Shown piece after piece: positions 46,242 through 54,908 of a stretch of DNA of 64,000 bases. The notes below the pieces were generated by a model. It did not search any database. It was not told the origin of the DNA and saw only the letters and a program-made list of their open reading frames with translations. The position numbers and the translations under genes are program-made. The DNA comes from Microlunatus speluncae (lineage in GTDB: Bacteria; Actinomycetota; Actinomycetes; Propionibacteriales; Propionibacteriaceae): assembly GCF_009299835.1 (NCBI RefSeq), contig NZ_VKCZ01000005.1:155107-219106 (forward strand). The letters are read 5' to 3'. The stretch's first letter is position 1. Every line of letters begins with the position of its first letter.

Positions 46242-47531
46242 GTGACGTTCCTGTCCCGCAACCGTGCGGCTCGCTCCTTCGGCGAGCCGCTGCGGTCGTT
46301 CACACCGGTGGCGGTGGTCGCCCTAGCTTGGGTGATCATCACGCTCGGCGGGTTCAGCCGATCGGTGCCGACCATGATCGCCTCCTCGGTCGCGATCCTG
46401 GCTCTTGTCGTGGGGGTGTTGGGCTCCGACTTCCCGCGACGCGGCGGCGCAGAGCCGACCAACCCGGTGCTGCGGTGGCTGGCCAACCCGGCGGTCTCCA
46501 TCGGGGCGTCGATCGTGCAGGTGCTGGCCGGTGCCGCTCTCTGTTTCGAGTTGCTGACCGCAGGCTGGGCCGTGTTCTCGGTCGGTGTGATCAACATCGT
46601 CGGCAAGCCGCTGATCCGGCTCCGGTACGCCATGATCGTCGCCGCGGCCGGCGGAGTCGTATTGATCATCGCGGTCTGGCTCTCCGCGGCGGACCACCGC
46701 GAGCCGCTCTGGTCGGCCGGGGTCGCCCTCGGGGTGATCGCGCTGGGCTACAGCCGGCGGCAGCGCCAACTCCGCCGCCAGGGCGAGTTGGACCTGGTCG
46801 AGCGCAGCCGCGAGGTGGTCGAGCAGACCGAGAAGACCCGGGCCGAGACCGAACGGGCCGCGGTGCTGGAGGAGCGCAACCGGATCGCCCGGGACATGCA
46901 CGACCTGCTGGCCCATTCCCTCGGCGGGCTGGTGGTGCAACTCGACGCGGCCGACGCGATGCTGGCCGCCGGTCGCGACCCGGCCACTGTGGCCGAACGG
47001 ATCCGCACGTCGCGCCGGCTCGCCGTGGACGGGCTGCGGGAGGCCCGGCTGGCGGTCCGCGAGCTGCGCAACGACGGCGCCGGCACCACGGCCGACACCG
47101 ACCTGGCGGCCCGATTGATCGCCGTGCTGCGCGGCCCGGTCGGGGTCCAGCTCGGCACCGGCTTCGAGGTGGTCGGCGATCCCCGCCCGGTGCCGGGTCG
47201 GGTGGCCGAGGCGTTCGCCGCCGTGACCCGGGAGGCGATCACCAACATCAACAAGCACGCGCCCGGGGCGCGGTCGGCGGCCACGCTGGTCTTCACCGGA
47301 CCGACGGTCCGGCTCGAGTTGATCAACTCGATGGCGGCCGATGATCATGAACAACGCGACGACGGTGACCGGCTGGCCGGGACCGGCAGCGGGCTCGGCG
47401 TGGCCGGGATGCGGCACCGGCTGGCCGAGATCGGCGGCGCCGTCACCGCGGAACGGCGCGGCGACCGCTGGCTGGTCAGCGCCGAGTGGACCGAGCCCGC
47501 GGCCCAGCCGGACGACCAGGAGGAATCATGA
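46242..47531 (+). CDS. DesK/NarL-type sensor histidine kinase
   Basis: 429 residues. Six hydrophobic segments (about 20-175) without a large outside loop, then a coiled coil ([30 protein letters not shown]) leading into the HisKA_3 motif [20 protein letters not shown] with phospho-His near 224. ATPase domain about 320-415 ([30 protein letters not shown]). It overlaps its response regulator by 4 bp (ATGA). Signal and targets unknown. Confidence 0.92.
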   Translation: MTFLSRNRAARSFGEPLRSFTPVAVVALAWVIITLGGFSRSVPTMIASSVAILALVVGVLGSDFPRRGGAEPTNPVLRWLANPAVSIGASIVQVLAGAALCFELLTAGWAVFSVGVINIVGKPLIRLRYAMIVAAAGGVVLIIAVWLSAADHREPLWSAGVALGVIALGYSRRQRQLRRQGELDLVERSREVVEQTEKTRAETERAAVLEERNRIARDMHDLLAHSLGGLVVQLDAADAMLAAGRDPATVAERIRTSRRLAVDGLREARLAVRELRNDGAGTTADTDLAARLIAVLRGPVGVQLGTGFEVVGDPRPVPGRVAEAFAAVTREAITNINKHAPGARSAATLVFTGPTVRLELINSMAADDHEQRDDGDRLAGTGSGLGVAGMRHRLAEIGGAVTAERRGDRWLVSAEWTEPAAQPDDQEES

Positions 47532-48223
47532 TCGACAACGCCGCGACAACGATCCGGGTGCTCGTGGTCGATGATCAGGACATCGTCCGCGACGGGCTGG
47601 TCACCGTGCTGTCGCTGCTGGACGGCGTGTCGGTGATCGGTTCCGCCGGTGACGGTCGGCAGGCGATCGCCCTGGTCGCCGAGCACCGGCCGGACGTGGT
47701 GCTGATGGATCTACGGATGCCGGTGCTGGACGGCGCCGGGGCCACGGAGCGGATCGTCGCCGACCATCCGGAGACCGCGGTCCTGGTGCTGACCACGTTC
47801 GACGACGACGCCTCGATCGCCGAGGCACTGCGGGCCGGCGCGCGCGGCTACCTGACCAAGGACGCGTCCCGGGACGACCTCGCCGCCGCGCTGCGTTCGG
47901 TCGCCCGGGGGCAGGCGACGTTCGGGTCCGCGGTCACCGCCCGGCTGCTCGCCGGCTGGCAACCGGAGGCCGGGTCGACGGCGGCCCAGCCCGATGCGGC
48001 CCGACCGGCGCCGGCGGATCCCCGGCTGGCACAGCTGACCGGTCGGGAGCGGGAGGTGTTCCGGCTGATCGGCGTGGGCCGGAACAACGCCGAGATCGCC
48101 GACGAACTGTTCGTCAGCGTCGCGACGGTGAAGACCCACATCAACAACCTGTTCGCCAAGCTCGGGGTCCGGGACCGGGCCCAGGCGGTGGCCCTCGCCG
48201 GCCGGCTGTTGCCCGGCATGTGA
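47528..48223 (+). CDS. NarL/FixJ-type response regulator
   Basis: 231 residues. Receiver: [12 protein letters not shown], phospho-acceptor D61 ([12 protein letters not shown]), VLTTFDDDA and [11 protein letters not shown] with the conserved Lys. LuxR-type helix-turn-helix at the C-terminus: [25 protein letters not shown] then [18 protein letters not shown] Pro/Ala linker joins the two. Works with the kinase at 46242. The ATG has AGGAGG upstream and overlaps the kinase stop. Confidence 0.94.
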   Translation: MIDNAATTIRVLVVDDQDIVRDGLVTVLSLLDGVSVIGSAGDGRQAIALVAEHRPDVVLMDLRMPVLDGAGATERIVADHPETAVLVLTTFDDDASIAEALRAGARGYLTKDASRDDLAAALRSVARGQATFGSAVTARLLAGWQPEAGSTAAQPDAARPAPADPRLAQLTGREREVFRLIGVGRNNAEIADELFVSVATVKTHINNLFAKLGVRDRAQAVALAGRLLPGM

Positions 48224-48357
48224 GATCCGGCGGCCGGCCGGAATAGCGATGCGGCCGCGGGAAGTTGCGCCAGTGATCCGCCCCGTCTGCGGATCGACCA
48301 CTCATGACCGAGCGCGCGGTTCCGTGCGCCCGTTCAGCGACCCCGAAAGCAGGAACC

Positions 48358-49014
48358 ATGTCCAACCAGTCCGCCATCGTGATCGGCGCCGGCCCCGGGA
48401 TCGGCAACGCGGTAGCGCAGCGATTCGCAGCCGACGGTTACGCGATCACGGTGATCGCCCGCTCCGCCACGACCGTGAACCCGGTCGTCGACGCCATCAC
48501 CGCCACCGGCCAGGTGGCGCTCGGCCTGACTGCCGACAGCACGGACGAGGGAGCACTGCGCGACGTGCTCGACCAGGCGGTGGCCAAGCACGGAGTGCCC
48601 GACGTGCTGGTCTACAACGCGGCCAAGATCAGGCCCGACGCGCCGGGCGAACTGTCTGCCGCCGAACTGCTCGACACGCTCGCGGTCAATGTGGTCGGCC
48701 TGGCCACGGCCGCCGCGAAGCTGGCCCCGCTGATGGCCGAGCGAGGCAGCGGATCGATCCTGATCACCAGCGGGATGCCGGCCGTGGTGCCCGCGTACAC
48801 CAGCCTGTCGCTGGGCAAGGCGGCGGCCCGGACCTACGCCGAGCTGCTGGCGGCCGAGTACGGCCCGGCCGGGGTGCACGTGGCCTCGGTCGTCGTCACC
48901 GACACGGTCGTACCGGGCGGCCCGTTCGATCCCGCCCTGATCGCCGAGGTTTATCCGCAGCTCCACGCCCAGCCCCGCGAGCACTGGACCTCCATCCACC
49001 GCTTCAAAGGCTGA
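48358..49014 (+). CDS. SDR-fold protein lacking the catalytic Tyr
   Basis: 218 residues. Rossmann fold: IVIGAGPGIGNAVAQRFAADGY (cofactor loop), DVLVYNAAKIRP (NAG-like motif), and LITSGMPAVV with the catalytic-region Ser. Where the family has YxxxK, this protein reads LSLGK, with Leu in place of Tyr, so normal short-chain dehydrogenase chemistry is doubtful. It may bind NAD(P) without catalysis or use another residue. ATG 48358 has AGGAA upstream; an earlier ATG at 48304 adds only unconserved residues. Stands alone. Confidence 0.85.
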   Translation: MSNQSAIVIGAGPGIGNAVAQRFAADGYAITVIARSATTVNPVVDAITATGQVALGLTADSTDEGALRDVLDQAVAKHGVPDVLVYNAAKIRPDAPGELSAAELLDTLAVNVVGLATAAAKLAPLMAERGSGSILITSGMPAVVPAYTSLSLGKAAARTYAELLAAEYGPAGVHVASVVVTDTVVPGGPFDPALIAEVYPQLHAQPREHWTSIHRFKG

Positions 49015-49038
49015 CACGGACCTCGCGGCACCCCACCC

Positions 49039-49121
49039 GCTCCCTCAAACGCGGCAGTTCAGACCAAACGCGGCAGTTGCAACTGCCGCGGTTGGCTGCA
49101 ACTGCCGCGTTTGAGGGAGCG
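49039..49121. repeat. Nested inverted repeats of AAACGCGGCAGTT
   Basis: The 13-mer AAACGCGGCAGTT occurs at 49048-49060 and near 49067-49079, then in reverse near 49081-49091 and 49099-49112. The outer arms (from CGCTCCCTCAAACGCGGCAG) pair over about 20 bp and the inner arms over about 11 bp. A partial copy (CGAACGCGGCAGT) lies near 51580. It sits between two convergent genes and can form two stacked hairpins. Confidence 0.7.
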
Positions 49122-49146
49122 GTGGTGGGTCCGGCGGGCGGGCTAA

Positions 49147-50007
49147 CTAGCCGGCGGCGGCGGTACCGGATCCGGCCGGCTCGAGTAGCTGTTCGAGGAC
49201 GATGGCGACTCCGTCCTCGGCGTTGCTCAGGGTGGTCTCGTCGGCCGCGTCCCTGGCCTCCGGGTGGGCGTTCGCCATCGCGATCCCGCGGCCGGCCCAG
49301 GCGAGCAGCTCGGCGTCGTTCGGGGCATCGCCGAAGGCGAGCACCTCGCTCCGGTCGATGCCGAACCGCTCGCACAGTTGCGCCACACCCCAGGCCTTGT
49401 TCACACCCTCGGCCAGGATCTCGATGAACGGCGCCCCGGAATGGGTGACCGCGAACCCGCCCAGGCCGAGCGCCCGGACCTCGGCGACCAGCTCGTCCGG
49501 CGTCCGCTCGGCATGCCGGACGACGAACTTCAGGCTCGGCTCGGCGACCACGGCAGCCAGGGCGTGGCCGCCCATCGTCGCCGGATCGCGCTTGTGGTCC
49601 TCGAAGTCGGCGATCGCCGCATACCCGTCCTGCGCGACGAACACCTCGCCCGCCTCCCGGACACTGACGAACAGCACTCCGGGCACCCGATCCGCCAGCG
49701 CCTCGGCGACGGCCCGTTGCACCGCGACGTCGACGTACGCCTCGAACATCACCTCGCCCGTCCCGAGGTGGACGCACTGGGCCCCGTTGCCGCACAACGC
49801 CCACTCCGTGAAGCCGCCCTGCTCGGCGATCATCCGGGTCCCGCGCGGCTGTCGCGCCGTCACCGGCACCACCACGATCCCCGCCGCCCGCACCGCATCG
49901 AGCGCTGCCCGAGTCCGCGGGCTCACCGTCAGCCTGTCGTCCAGCAACGTCCCGTCGAGATCCGTCGCCACCAGCCGCACCCCGCCACCCAAGCTCACGC
50001 CGCTCAC
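49147..50007 (-). CDS. Cof-type HAD-superfamily phosphatase
   Basis: 286 residues from GTG 50007. Motif I DLDGTLLDD near residue 17, motif II in VPVTARQPRG near 50, a C2-type cap with LCGNGAQCVHLGTGEVMFE, Lys in VNKAWGVAQLCERFG near 205 and the metal site LAFGDAPNDAELLAWAG near 228. All four HAD motifs are present. Cof-type enzymes remove phosphate from small sugar phosphates or cofactors; the substrate is unknown. An ATG at 50064 opens the same frame but lies in the palindromic repeat, so it is not used. Confidence 0.9.
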   Translation of the reverse strand: MSGVSLGGGVRLVATDLDGTLLDDRLTVSPRTRAALDAVRAAGIVVVPVTARQPRGTRMIAEQGGFTEWALCGNGAQCVHLGTGEVMFEAYVDVAVQRAVAEALADRVPGVLFVSVREAGEVFVAQDGYAAIADFEDHKRDPATMGGHALAAVVAEPSLKFVVRHAERTPDELVAEVRALGLGGFAVTHSGAPFIEILAEGVNKAWGVAQLCERFGIDRSEVLAFGDAPNDAELLAWAGRGIAMANAHPEARDAADETTLSNAEDGVAIVLEQLLEPAGSGTAAAG

Positions 50008-50014
50008 CCTAACC

Positions 50015-50070
50015 GCCGACTTGTCAGAAATGGGTAGCCCTATAGCGCCTCTCAGTTCTGACAACTCGGC
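50015..50070. repeat. 56-bp palindromic repeat, copy 2 (diverged)
   Basis: Same arms as the copy at 5671 with several changes (GAAATGGG, ATAGCGCCT, ACAACTCGGC). The loop keeps TAGCCCTAT. Confidence 0.8.
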
Positions 50071-50111
50071 GGTGGAGGGGGGGTCGGGGTGTGGACAACG
50101 GTCGCCATCCG

Positions 50112-50167
50112 GCCGAGTTGTCAGAACTGAGTTGCCCTATGGCACAACTCAGTTCTGACAAGTCGGC
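50112..50167. repeat. 56-bp palindromic repeat, copy 3
   Basis: Nearly identical to the copy at 5671: loop TTGCCCTATGGCACAA and the same right arm. It lies 41 bp after copy 2, so the two stand in tandem between divergent genes. Confidence 0.85.
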
Positions 50168-50211
50168 GGGGAGGGGGAATAGGGGCGGCGGTGGGTGGGT
50201 TGGGGGTGGTC

Positions 50212-51546
50212 ATGGCTGAAACTGCACGATCGGAGTCCGGGCCGGGGTTCAAGTTCCCGTTCTGGGCGCAGGTGCTGCTCGGACTCGCTGTCGGCATCGC
50301 CCTCGGGTTCCTGGCCCGCCAGTTCTCGGTCGGCTGGCTGGGCGACGTGCTGGCCACGGTGGGCAGCAGCTTCGTCGGGTTGCTGCGGGTCGTGGTGGTG
50401 CCGCTGGTGCTGACCGCGATCATCGTCAGCATCGCGAATCTGCGCCAGGTCACCAACGCCGCCAGGCTTGCGGTCCAGACATTGATCTGGTTCGCGATCA
50501 CGGCGCTGATCGCGGTCGTGATCGGTCTGACGATCGGCTTGATCACCAACCCCGGCCTGCAGGCGGGGGTCGACCTGGGTGGGGCCAAGGAACCGTCCAG
50601 CACCGGCAGTTGGCACGACTTCCTCGAATCGATCATCCCCGGCAACGTCCTTGGCCTGGAGGTGTCGACCTCGCAGAACGACGCCGGGATCTCCAGCTCG
50701 CTCAGCTTCAACGTGCTGCAGCTGGTGGTGATCGGCATCGTTCTCGGGGCGGCCGCGCTGGCGGTCGGCGAGAAGGCGGAGCCGTTCCTCAACTTCACCC
50801 GGGGCGCGCTCGCGGTGTTCCAGAAGATCACCTGGTGGATCATCCGGCTGGCGCCGATCGGCACCGCCGGGCTGATCGGTCGGGCCGTCGCCGACTACGG
50901 CTGGGACCTGCTCGCTCCGCTGGCGGTGTTCACGATCGACGTGTACGTCGGCTGCGCGATCGTGCTGTTCGTCGTCTACCCGATCTTGATCAAGCTGCAC
51001 GGGCTGAAGCCGTCGAAGTTCTTCGCCGGCGCCTGGCCCGCGATCCAGTTCGCCTTCGTTTCCCGGTCTTCGATCGGCACGCTGCCGCTGACCCAGCGGG
51101 TGGTCACCCGCAACCTCGGCGTCTCCGAGAACTACGCCAGTTTCGCCGTACCCATCGGCGCCACCACCAAGATGGACGGCTGTGCGGCGATCTATCCGGC
51201 GCTGGCCGCGATCACCGTGGCCCAGCTGTTCGGGGTGCCGCTCGGCATCCGGGAGTACATCCTGATCGCGTTCGTCTCCGTGGTCGGCTCGGCGGCGACG
51301 GCCGGTCTGACCGGCGCGGTGGTGATGCTGACGCTGACTCTCTCCACTCTCGGCCTACCGCTGGCGGGCGTCGGCCTGCTGCTCGCGATCGATCCGATCC
51401 TGGACATGATCAGGACCGCGACCAACGTCGCCGGCCAGGCCCTAGTGCCGGTGCTGGTGGCGAAGCGCAACGGACTGCTGGACGAGAAGGTCTACAACAG
51501 CGCGTCGGTCGACTCCATCGAACGCGAACCGGTCCCCGCCGCCTGA
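50212..51546 (+). CDS. Dicarboxylate/amino acid:cation symporter (DAACS family)
   Basis: 444 residues. Sodium- or proton-coupled uptake of C4-dicarboxylates, glutamate or aspartate. Family signs: FVGLLRVVVVPLVLTAIIVSIANL near residue 55, the serine-rich hairpin reading FVSRSSIGTLPLTQRV near 280, GATTKMDGCAAIYPALAAI near 318 (family NMDG), and TAGLTGAVVMLTLTLSTLGLP near 365. About eight hydrophobic segments. SRSS instead of the usual SSSS is a small change. ATG 50212 is chosen; a GTG at 50191 is in frame. Confidence 0.92.
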   Translation: MAETARSESGPGFKFPFWAQVLLGLAVGIALGFLARQFSVGWLGDVLATVGSSFVGLLRVVVVPLVLTAIIVSIANLRQVTNAARLAVQTLIWFAITALIAVVIGLTIGLITNPGLQAGVDLGGAKEPSSTGSWHDFLESIIPGNVLGLEVSTSQNDAGISSSLSFNVLQLVVIGIVLGAAALAVGEKAEPFLNFTRGALAVFQKITWWIIRLAPIGTAGLIGRAVADYGWDLLAPLAVFTIDVYVGCAIVLFVVYPILIKLHGLKPSKFFAGAWPAIQFAFVSRSSIGTLPLTQRVVTRNLGVSENYASFAVPIGATTKMDGCAAIYPALAAITVAQLFGVPLGIREYILIAFVSVVGSAATAGLTGAVVMLTLTLSTLGLPLAGVGLLLAIDPILDMIRTATNVAGQALVPVLVAKRNGLLDEKVYNSASVDSIEREPVPAA

Positions 51547-51682
51547 CCAAGGCGTTGTTGATCAAGACGTCCAGCCGATCCGAACGCGGCAGTGCGTAGC
51601 TTCAGCGCGCTGAATCCGGTGGCGAACGCAGGTGTCACGACGCTAGTGTCGATGGGAGTCCCTCACCCTCGATTGGAGCAGC

Positions 51683-54067
51683 GTGAGCCACGACCTCACC
51701 GATCAGCCGACCGCGACGACGCCGGTGCCGCAGCCGATCCTCAGTTCCGCCATCCGTGCCCTGACCCGGCTGACCGAGCTCGGCGAGCCGGTGGCCGCCG
51801 ACCTGGCCGACGCGGTGGCAGCCCTGGACCAGGGCGCGGCCGGTGAGCTGACCGCCGAGCTGCGGCGGCTGCTCGCCCCACACCTGTTGTTGGAGTTCGG
51901 GGTCGGACCACGCGGCCCGGAGTTGATCAAGCAGCTCGGCGGCCGGGCGCAGCTGGTGCAGGGCGGCTGGCGCAGCTTCCTGATCTGCGCCGACAACCCG
52001 GGCGGCATCGAGGCCGGCTTCTCGGTCGGCGGCGGGGGCAGCGACGTGACCTGGGCGAGCGGCATGGTCACGCGGCCCTATCTGCCGGACCGGGTGGAGC
52101 ACGCCTCGACGATCCGCGACCGGTGGTGGTACGAGCTCCGACTCGACGGCTCCGGCGCGCTGACCGGGCGCGAGCTGGAGTTCTTCGTGCTCAGCATCTA
52201 CAGCCGCGACGCCGGTCAGCGGACCGCCCCGATCACCATCGGCCGCTCGCCGGGCCCGAAGCTCGACGGGGACCGTCAGGGGGACAGTTGGGAGCAGACG
52301 CAACGGCGCCGCATCGGGACCGCTGGGTCGACCCAGCTCGAGCTCGAGGTCGAGGCGACCCCGGCCCGCGACGTCGTGTTCGATGTCCGCGACAGCGACG
52401 GCCGGACCTGCATGGCGTCGATCATCGTGCGCGACGACGTCGGCCGGGTCTACCCGTCGCGGGGGTTGCGGCTGGCTCCTGACATGTTCTTCCAGGATCA
52501 GGTGTACCGGGCGTCCGGCGAGATCCTCCGCCTGCCCGCCGGCCAGTACGACGTCACGGCCTGGCGTGGGCCGGAGTACCGGCCGGTGATCACTCGCTTC
52601 ACCGTGGACCCGGCCGACCCGGCCCAGCTCGCCGTACGACTCGATCGGTGGATCGACCCGGCCGAACGCGGTTACTACTCGGGTGACCCGCACATCCACG
52701 GCGGCGGCTGCTCGCACTACAGCCAGCCCACCGAGGGCGTGACGCCGGAGACCATGATCAGACACGTCCGCGGTGAGGCGATCTGGGTGTCCAGCGTGCT
52801 CACCTGGGGCCCGTGTTACTACTACCAGAAGCAGTTCTTCACCGGCCGCAGCATCAGTCCGCCCGCCACCCTCGAATTCCCTGCCCACCAAGAAGCCCAG
52901 GGCGTGACCTGGGACCCGCGCGGCACTGATCATGACGGCGAGAGTGTGCTGCGCTACGACGTCGAGATCTCCGGCTTCCCGTCCAGCCATTCGGGTCATT
53001 TGATCTTGCTCGGCCTGACCGATCAGGACTATCCAGGGACCGCGGTGCTGGAGGACTGGCCCTCCTGGAACCTCCCGATCCACCAGTGGGCGCAGCAACA
53101 GGGCGCCCTGACCGGGTTCGCGCATTGCGGCCTGGGGATGGCCACGCCGTCGCGCGAGCTGCCCAACTACGACCTCCCGCCGTTCGCCTCGATCGGGTCC
53201 AACGAGCTGGTCGTCGATGTGCCGCACCAGGCCGCCGATTTCATCGCCGGGGCCGAGTTCGGCCTCGCCGCCGAGATGAATGTCTGGTATCACCTGCTCA
53301 ACACCGGCTTCCGGACGCTGATGCTGGGGGAGACCGACTTTCCCTGCGTCTCCGACGAGCGGCCGGGCATCGGGCGGACGTACGTGTCGCTGCCGACCCC
53401 GCCGGCCGGCGACCGGGCGCTCGAGGAGTGGATCGAAGGGCTGCGGACCCGGGCCTCCTACTTCGGCGACGGCCGCAGCCACGCGTTCGACGTCGCGCTG
53501 GACGGCGACCGGTCCCGCGAGCAGCGCCGGGCCGAGCCGGGCGCGGTGCGGCTGACCGCGACGGTCGCGGCCCTGCTGCCGGAGCAGCGGCCGGCACCGA
53601 CGGTCGAGGGCTTCGATTACGACCTCGCGCCGACCGCCCCGTCGGTGCCCAGCAACGGCTCCAGCGACTGGGACGCCTCGGCCTGGCACCTCGAGTGGGC
53701 CCGGATCGGTGACACCCGGACGGTCAGCGTCGAGGTGGTGGTCAACGGCCTGCCGGTCGCCAGCCGGGAGCTCGTCGCCGACGGCACCGAGCAGGAGCTC
53801 ACCGTCGACCTCGAGCTGGAACGCTCCTCCTGGGTCGCGCTCCGGCTGCTGCCCAGCCTGCACACCCAGCCGATCTTCGTCGAGATCGGCGACCGGCCGA
53901 TCCGGGCCTCCCGGCGCAGCGCGCAGTGGTTGTACGACTGCGTCGACAAGCTCTGGCAGGTCAAGCACGGCTTCATCCGGCCGGCCGAACGGGAGGCGGC
54001 GCGCGCCGCGTACGACCAGGCGCAGACCGTCTACGCCGCCCGTCGCGACGAGAGCGAGGTCGAGTGA
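51683..54067 (+). CDS. CehA/McbA-family metallohydrolase (PHP-like)
   Basis: 794 residues. The first 330 residues are beta-rich (FEVEATPARDVVFDVRDSDG-type strands). The catalytic part begins at YYSGDPHIHGGGCSHY (H335-x-H337 region), continues with FPAHQEAQGVTWDPRGTDH, GHLILLGLTD, TGFAHCGLGM and MLGETDFPCVSDERP, which supply the expected His, Asp and Glu metal ligands. CehA and McbA hydrolyse the carbamate carbaryl, but most relatives have unknown substrates. No signal peptide is evident. The GTG start has GGAG upstream and a TAGTGT -10 near 51643. It overlaps the next gene by 1 bp. Confidence 0.82.
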   Translation: MSHDLTDQPTATTPVPQPILSSAIRALTRLTELGEPVAADLADAVAALDQGAAGELTAELRRLLAPHLLLEFGVGPRGPELIKQLGGRAQLVQGGWRSFLICADNPGGIEAGFSVGGGGSDVTWASGMVTRPYLPDRVEHASTIRDRWWYELRLDGSGALTGRELEFFVLSIYSRDAGQRTAPITIGRSPGPKLDGDRQGDSWEQTQRRRIGTAGSTQLELEVEATPARDVVFDVRDSDGRTCMASIIVRDDVGRVYPSRGLRLAPDMFFQDQVYRASGEILRLPAGQYDVTAWRGPEYRPVITRFTVDPADPAQLAVRLDRWIDPAERGYYSGDPHIHGGGCSHYSQPTEGVTPETMIRHVRGEAIWVSSVLTWGPCYYYQKQFFTGRSISPPATLEFPAHQEAQGVTWDPRGTDHDGESVLRYDVEISGFPSSHSGHLILLGLTDQDYPGTAVLEDWPSWNLPIHQWAQQQGALTGFAHCGLGMATPSRELPNYDLPPFASIGSNELVVDVPHQAADFIAGAEFGLAAEMNVWYHLLNTGFRTLMLGETDFPCVSDERPGIGRTYVSLPTPPAGDRALEEWIEGLRTRASYFGDGRSHAFDVALDGDRSREQRRAEPGAVRLTATVAALLPEQRPAPTVEGFDYDLAPTAPSVPSNGSSDWDASAWHLEWARIGDTRTVSVEVVVNGLPVASRELVADGTEQELTVDLELERSSWVALRLLPSLHTQPIFVEIGDRPIRASRRSAQWLYDCVDKLWQVKHGFIRPAEREAARAAYDQAQTVYAARRDESEVE

Positions 54068-54519
54068 TGGCCTGCGAACCGGGCTGCCCCTGCTGCAGCA
54101 CCGACACCGGGAACGCCGTTCTCGTGGTCACGATCAACCCGGAGGGTCGGGTCGAGGCTGCCCGCACGGACGTCGCGCTCGATCCGGCCCGGCCGGGCGA
54201 GTGGGCGAGCGTCGCGGTCGCCGTGATCAATCAGGGCTACGTGACGGGCCCGCTGCAGCTCCGGTGGTCGACCCTGCCGGGTGTCGAGGTCGACGCCCCG
54301 GACACCGAACTCACCGGAGCACCCCGGCAGGACACCCGGTTCCGGGTCCGCCTGACCCGGCCGGGCGGCGCCGACCTGACGCTTCGGTTCTGGGCCCTCG
54401 GCTCGCTCGGCGGTCTCGCGAACAAGAACACCGCGTTTCTCTACCTGCGCTGCCGGGCGGATGACGCGTCCGGCCGCGAACCGGCAGCCGAGACCGTCAG
54501 GACACCGGCGACCAACTGA
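54067..54519 (+). CDS. Small protein with N-terminal Cys cluster and Ig-like domain
   Basis: 150 residues. MACEPGCPCCSTDTG puts four Cys in the first ten residues, a likely metal or cluster site. Residues 15-125 look like one beta-sandwich (AVLVVTINPEG, WASVAVAVINQGYVTGPLQLRW, TRFRVRLTRPGGADLTLRFWA), similar to CARDB-type Ig-like domains. The start overlaps the metallohydrolase stop (TGATG), so the two are co-translated; a partner or metal donor role is inference. Its 3' end overlaps the convergent gene by 23 bp. Confidence 0.72.
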   Translation: MACEPGCPCCSTDTGNAVLVVTINPEGRVEAARTDVALDPARPGEWASVAVAVINQGYVTGPLQLRWSTLPGVEVDAPDTELTGAPRQDTRFRVRLTRPGGADLTLRFWALGSLGGLANKNTAFLYLRCRADDASGREPAAETVRTPATN

Positions 54520-54799
54520 ACGCCTCGCGCCACCAGTCGTCGTCCGCCGCCCAGGACCGCAGCGCGTCGAACGCGGCGTCCGCATTCGGCACCGTGGCCG
54601 CCTCCCGCGGCGCGTCGGCCGCGGTCGCGACCTCGATCCGCCATCGACCGTCCGCGGCCGAGCTGGCCTCGGCCAGCTGACCGGCCGGTCCTTCCATGAT
54701 CACGGTCCCGCTCGCCTCCGTCAGCAACGGCCGCAGGGTCGCCGGCGCGATGTCGTCGACGGTCCGGCCGTCCGCGGTACGGGCACGAAAGTTCGCCAT
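54497..54799 (-). CDS. Small protein, unknown function
   Basis: 100 residues. MANFRARTADGRTVDDIAPATLRPLLTE, then GRWRIEVATAA and a Trp-rich end (RSWAADDDWWREAFSWSPVS). Composition and codon bias fit a real cytoplasmic protein, but I do not recognise a family. Convergent with and overlapping the gene at 54067 by 23 bp. Confidence 0.6.
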   Translation of the reverse strand: MANFRARTADGRTVDDIAPATLRPLLTEASGTVIMEGPAGQLAEASSAADGRWRIEVATAADAPREAATVPNADAAFDALRSWAADDDWWREAFSWSPVS

Positions 54800-54875
54800 C
54801 CACCCATCCTCCCCGACCTTCGCCGGATCGATTTCGGTGGTCGGCGGGTCGTGGTCGGAAGGCGCCCTCGTTCCG

Positions 54876-54900
54876 TTCCCTGAGCCTGTCGAAGGGCAGG
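54876..54900. repeat. CTGAGCCTGTCGAAG interspersed repeat
   Basis: TTCCCTGAGCCTGTCGAAGGGCAGG, same core and flanks as the copies at 62122-62229, just beyond the end of the LacI gene. Confidence 0.8.
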
Positions 54901-54908
54901 TCAGTTGA

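Noticed and set aside
50008..50064. ATG 50064 as start of the HAD phosphatase
   Set aside because: It falls inside a copy of the 56-bp palindromic repeat, and the added residues are simply the repeat translated.
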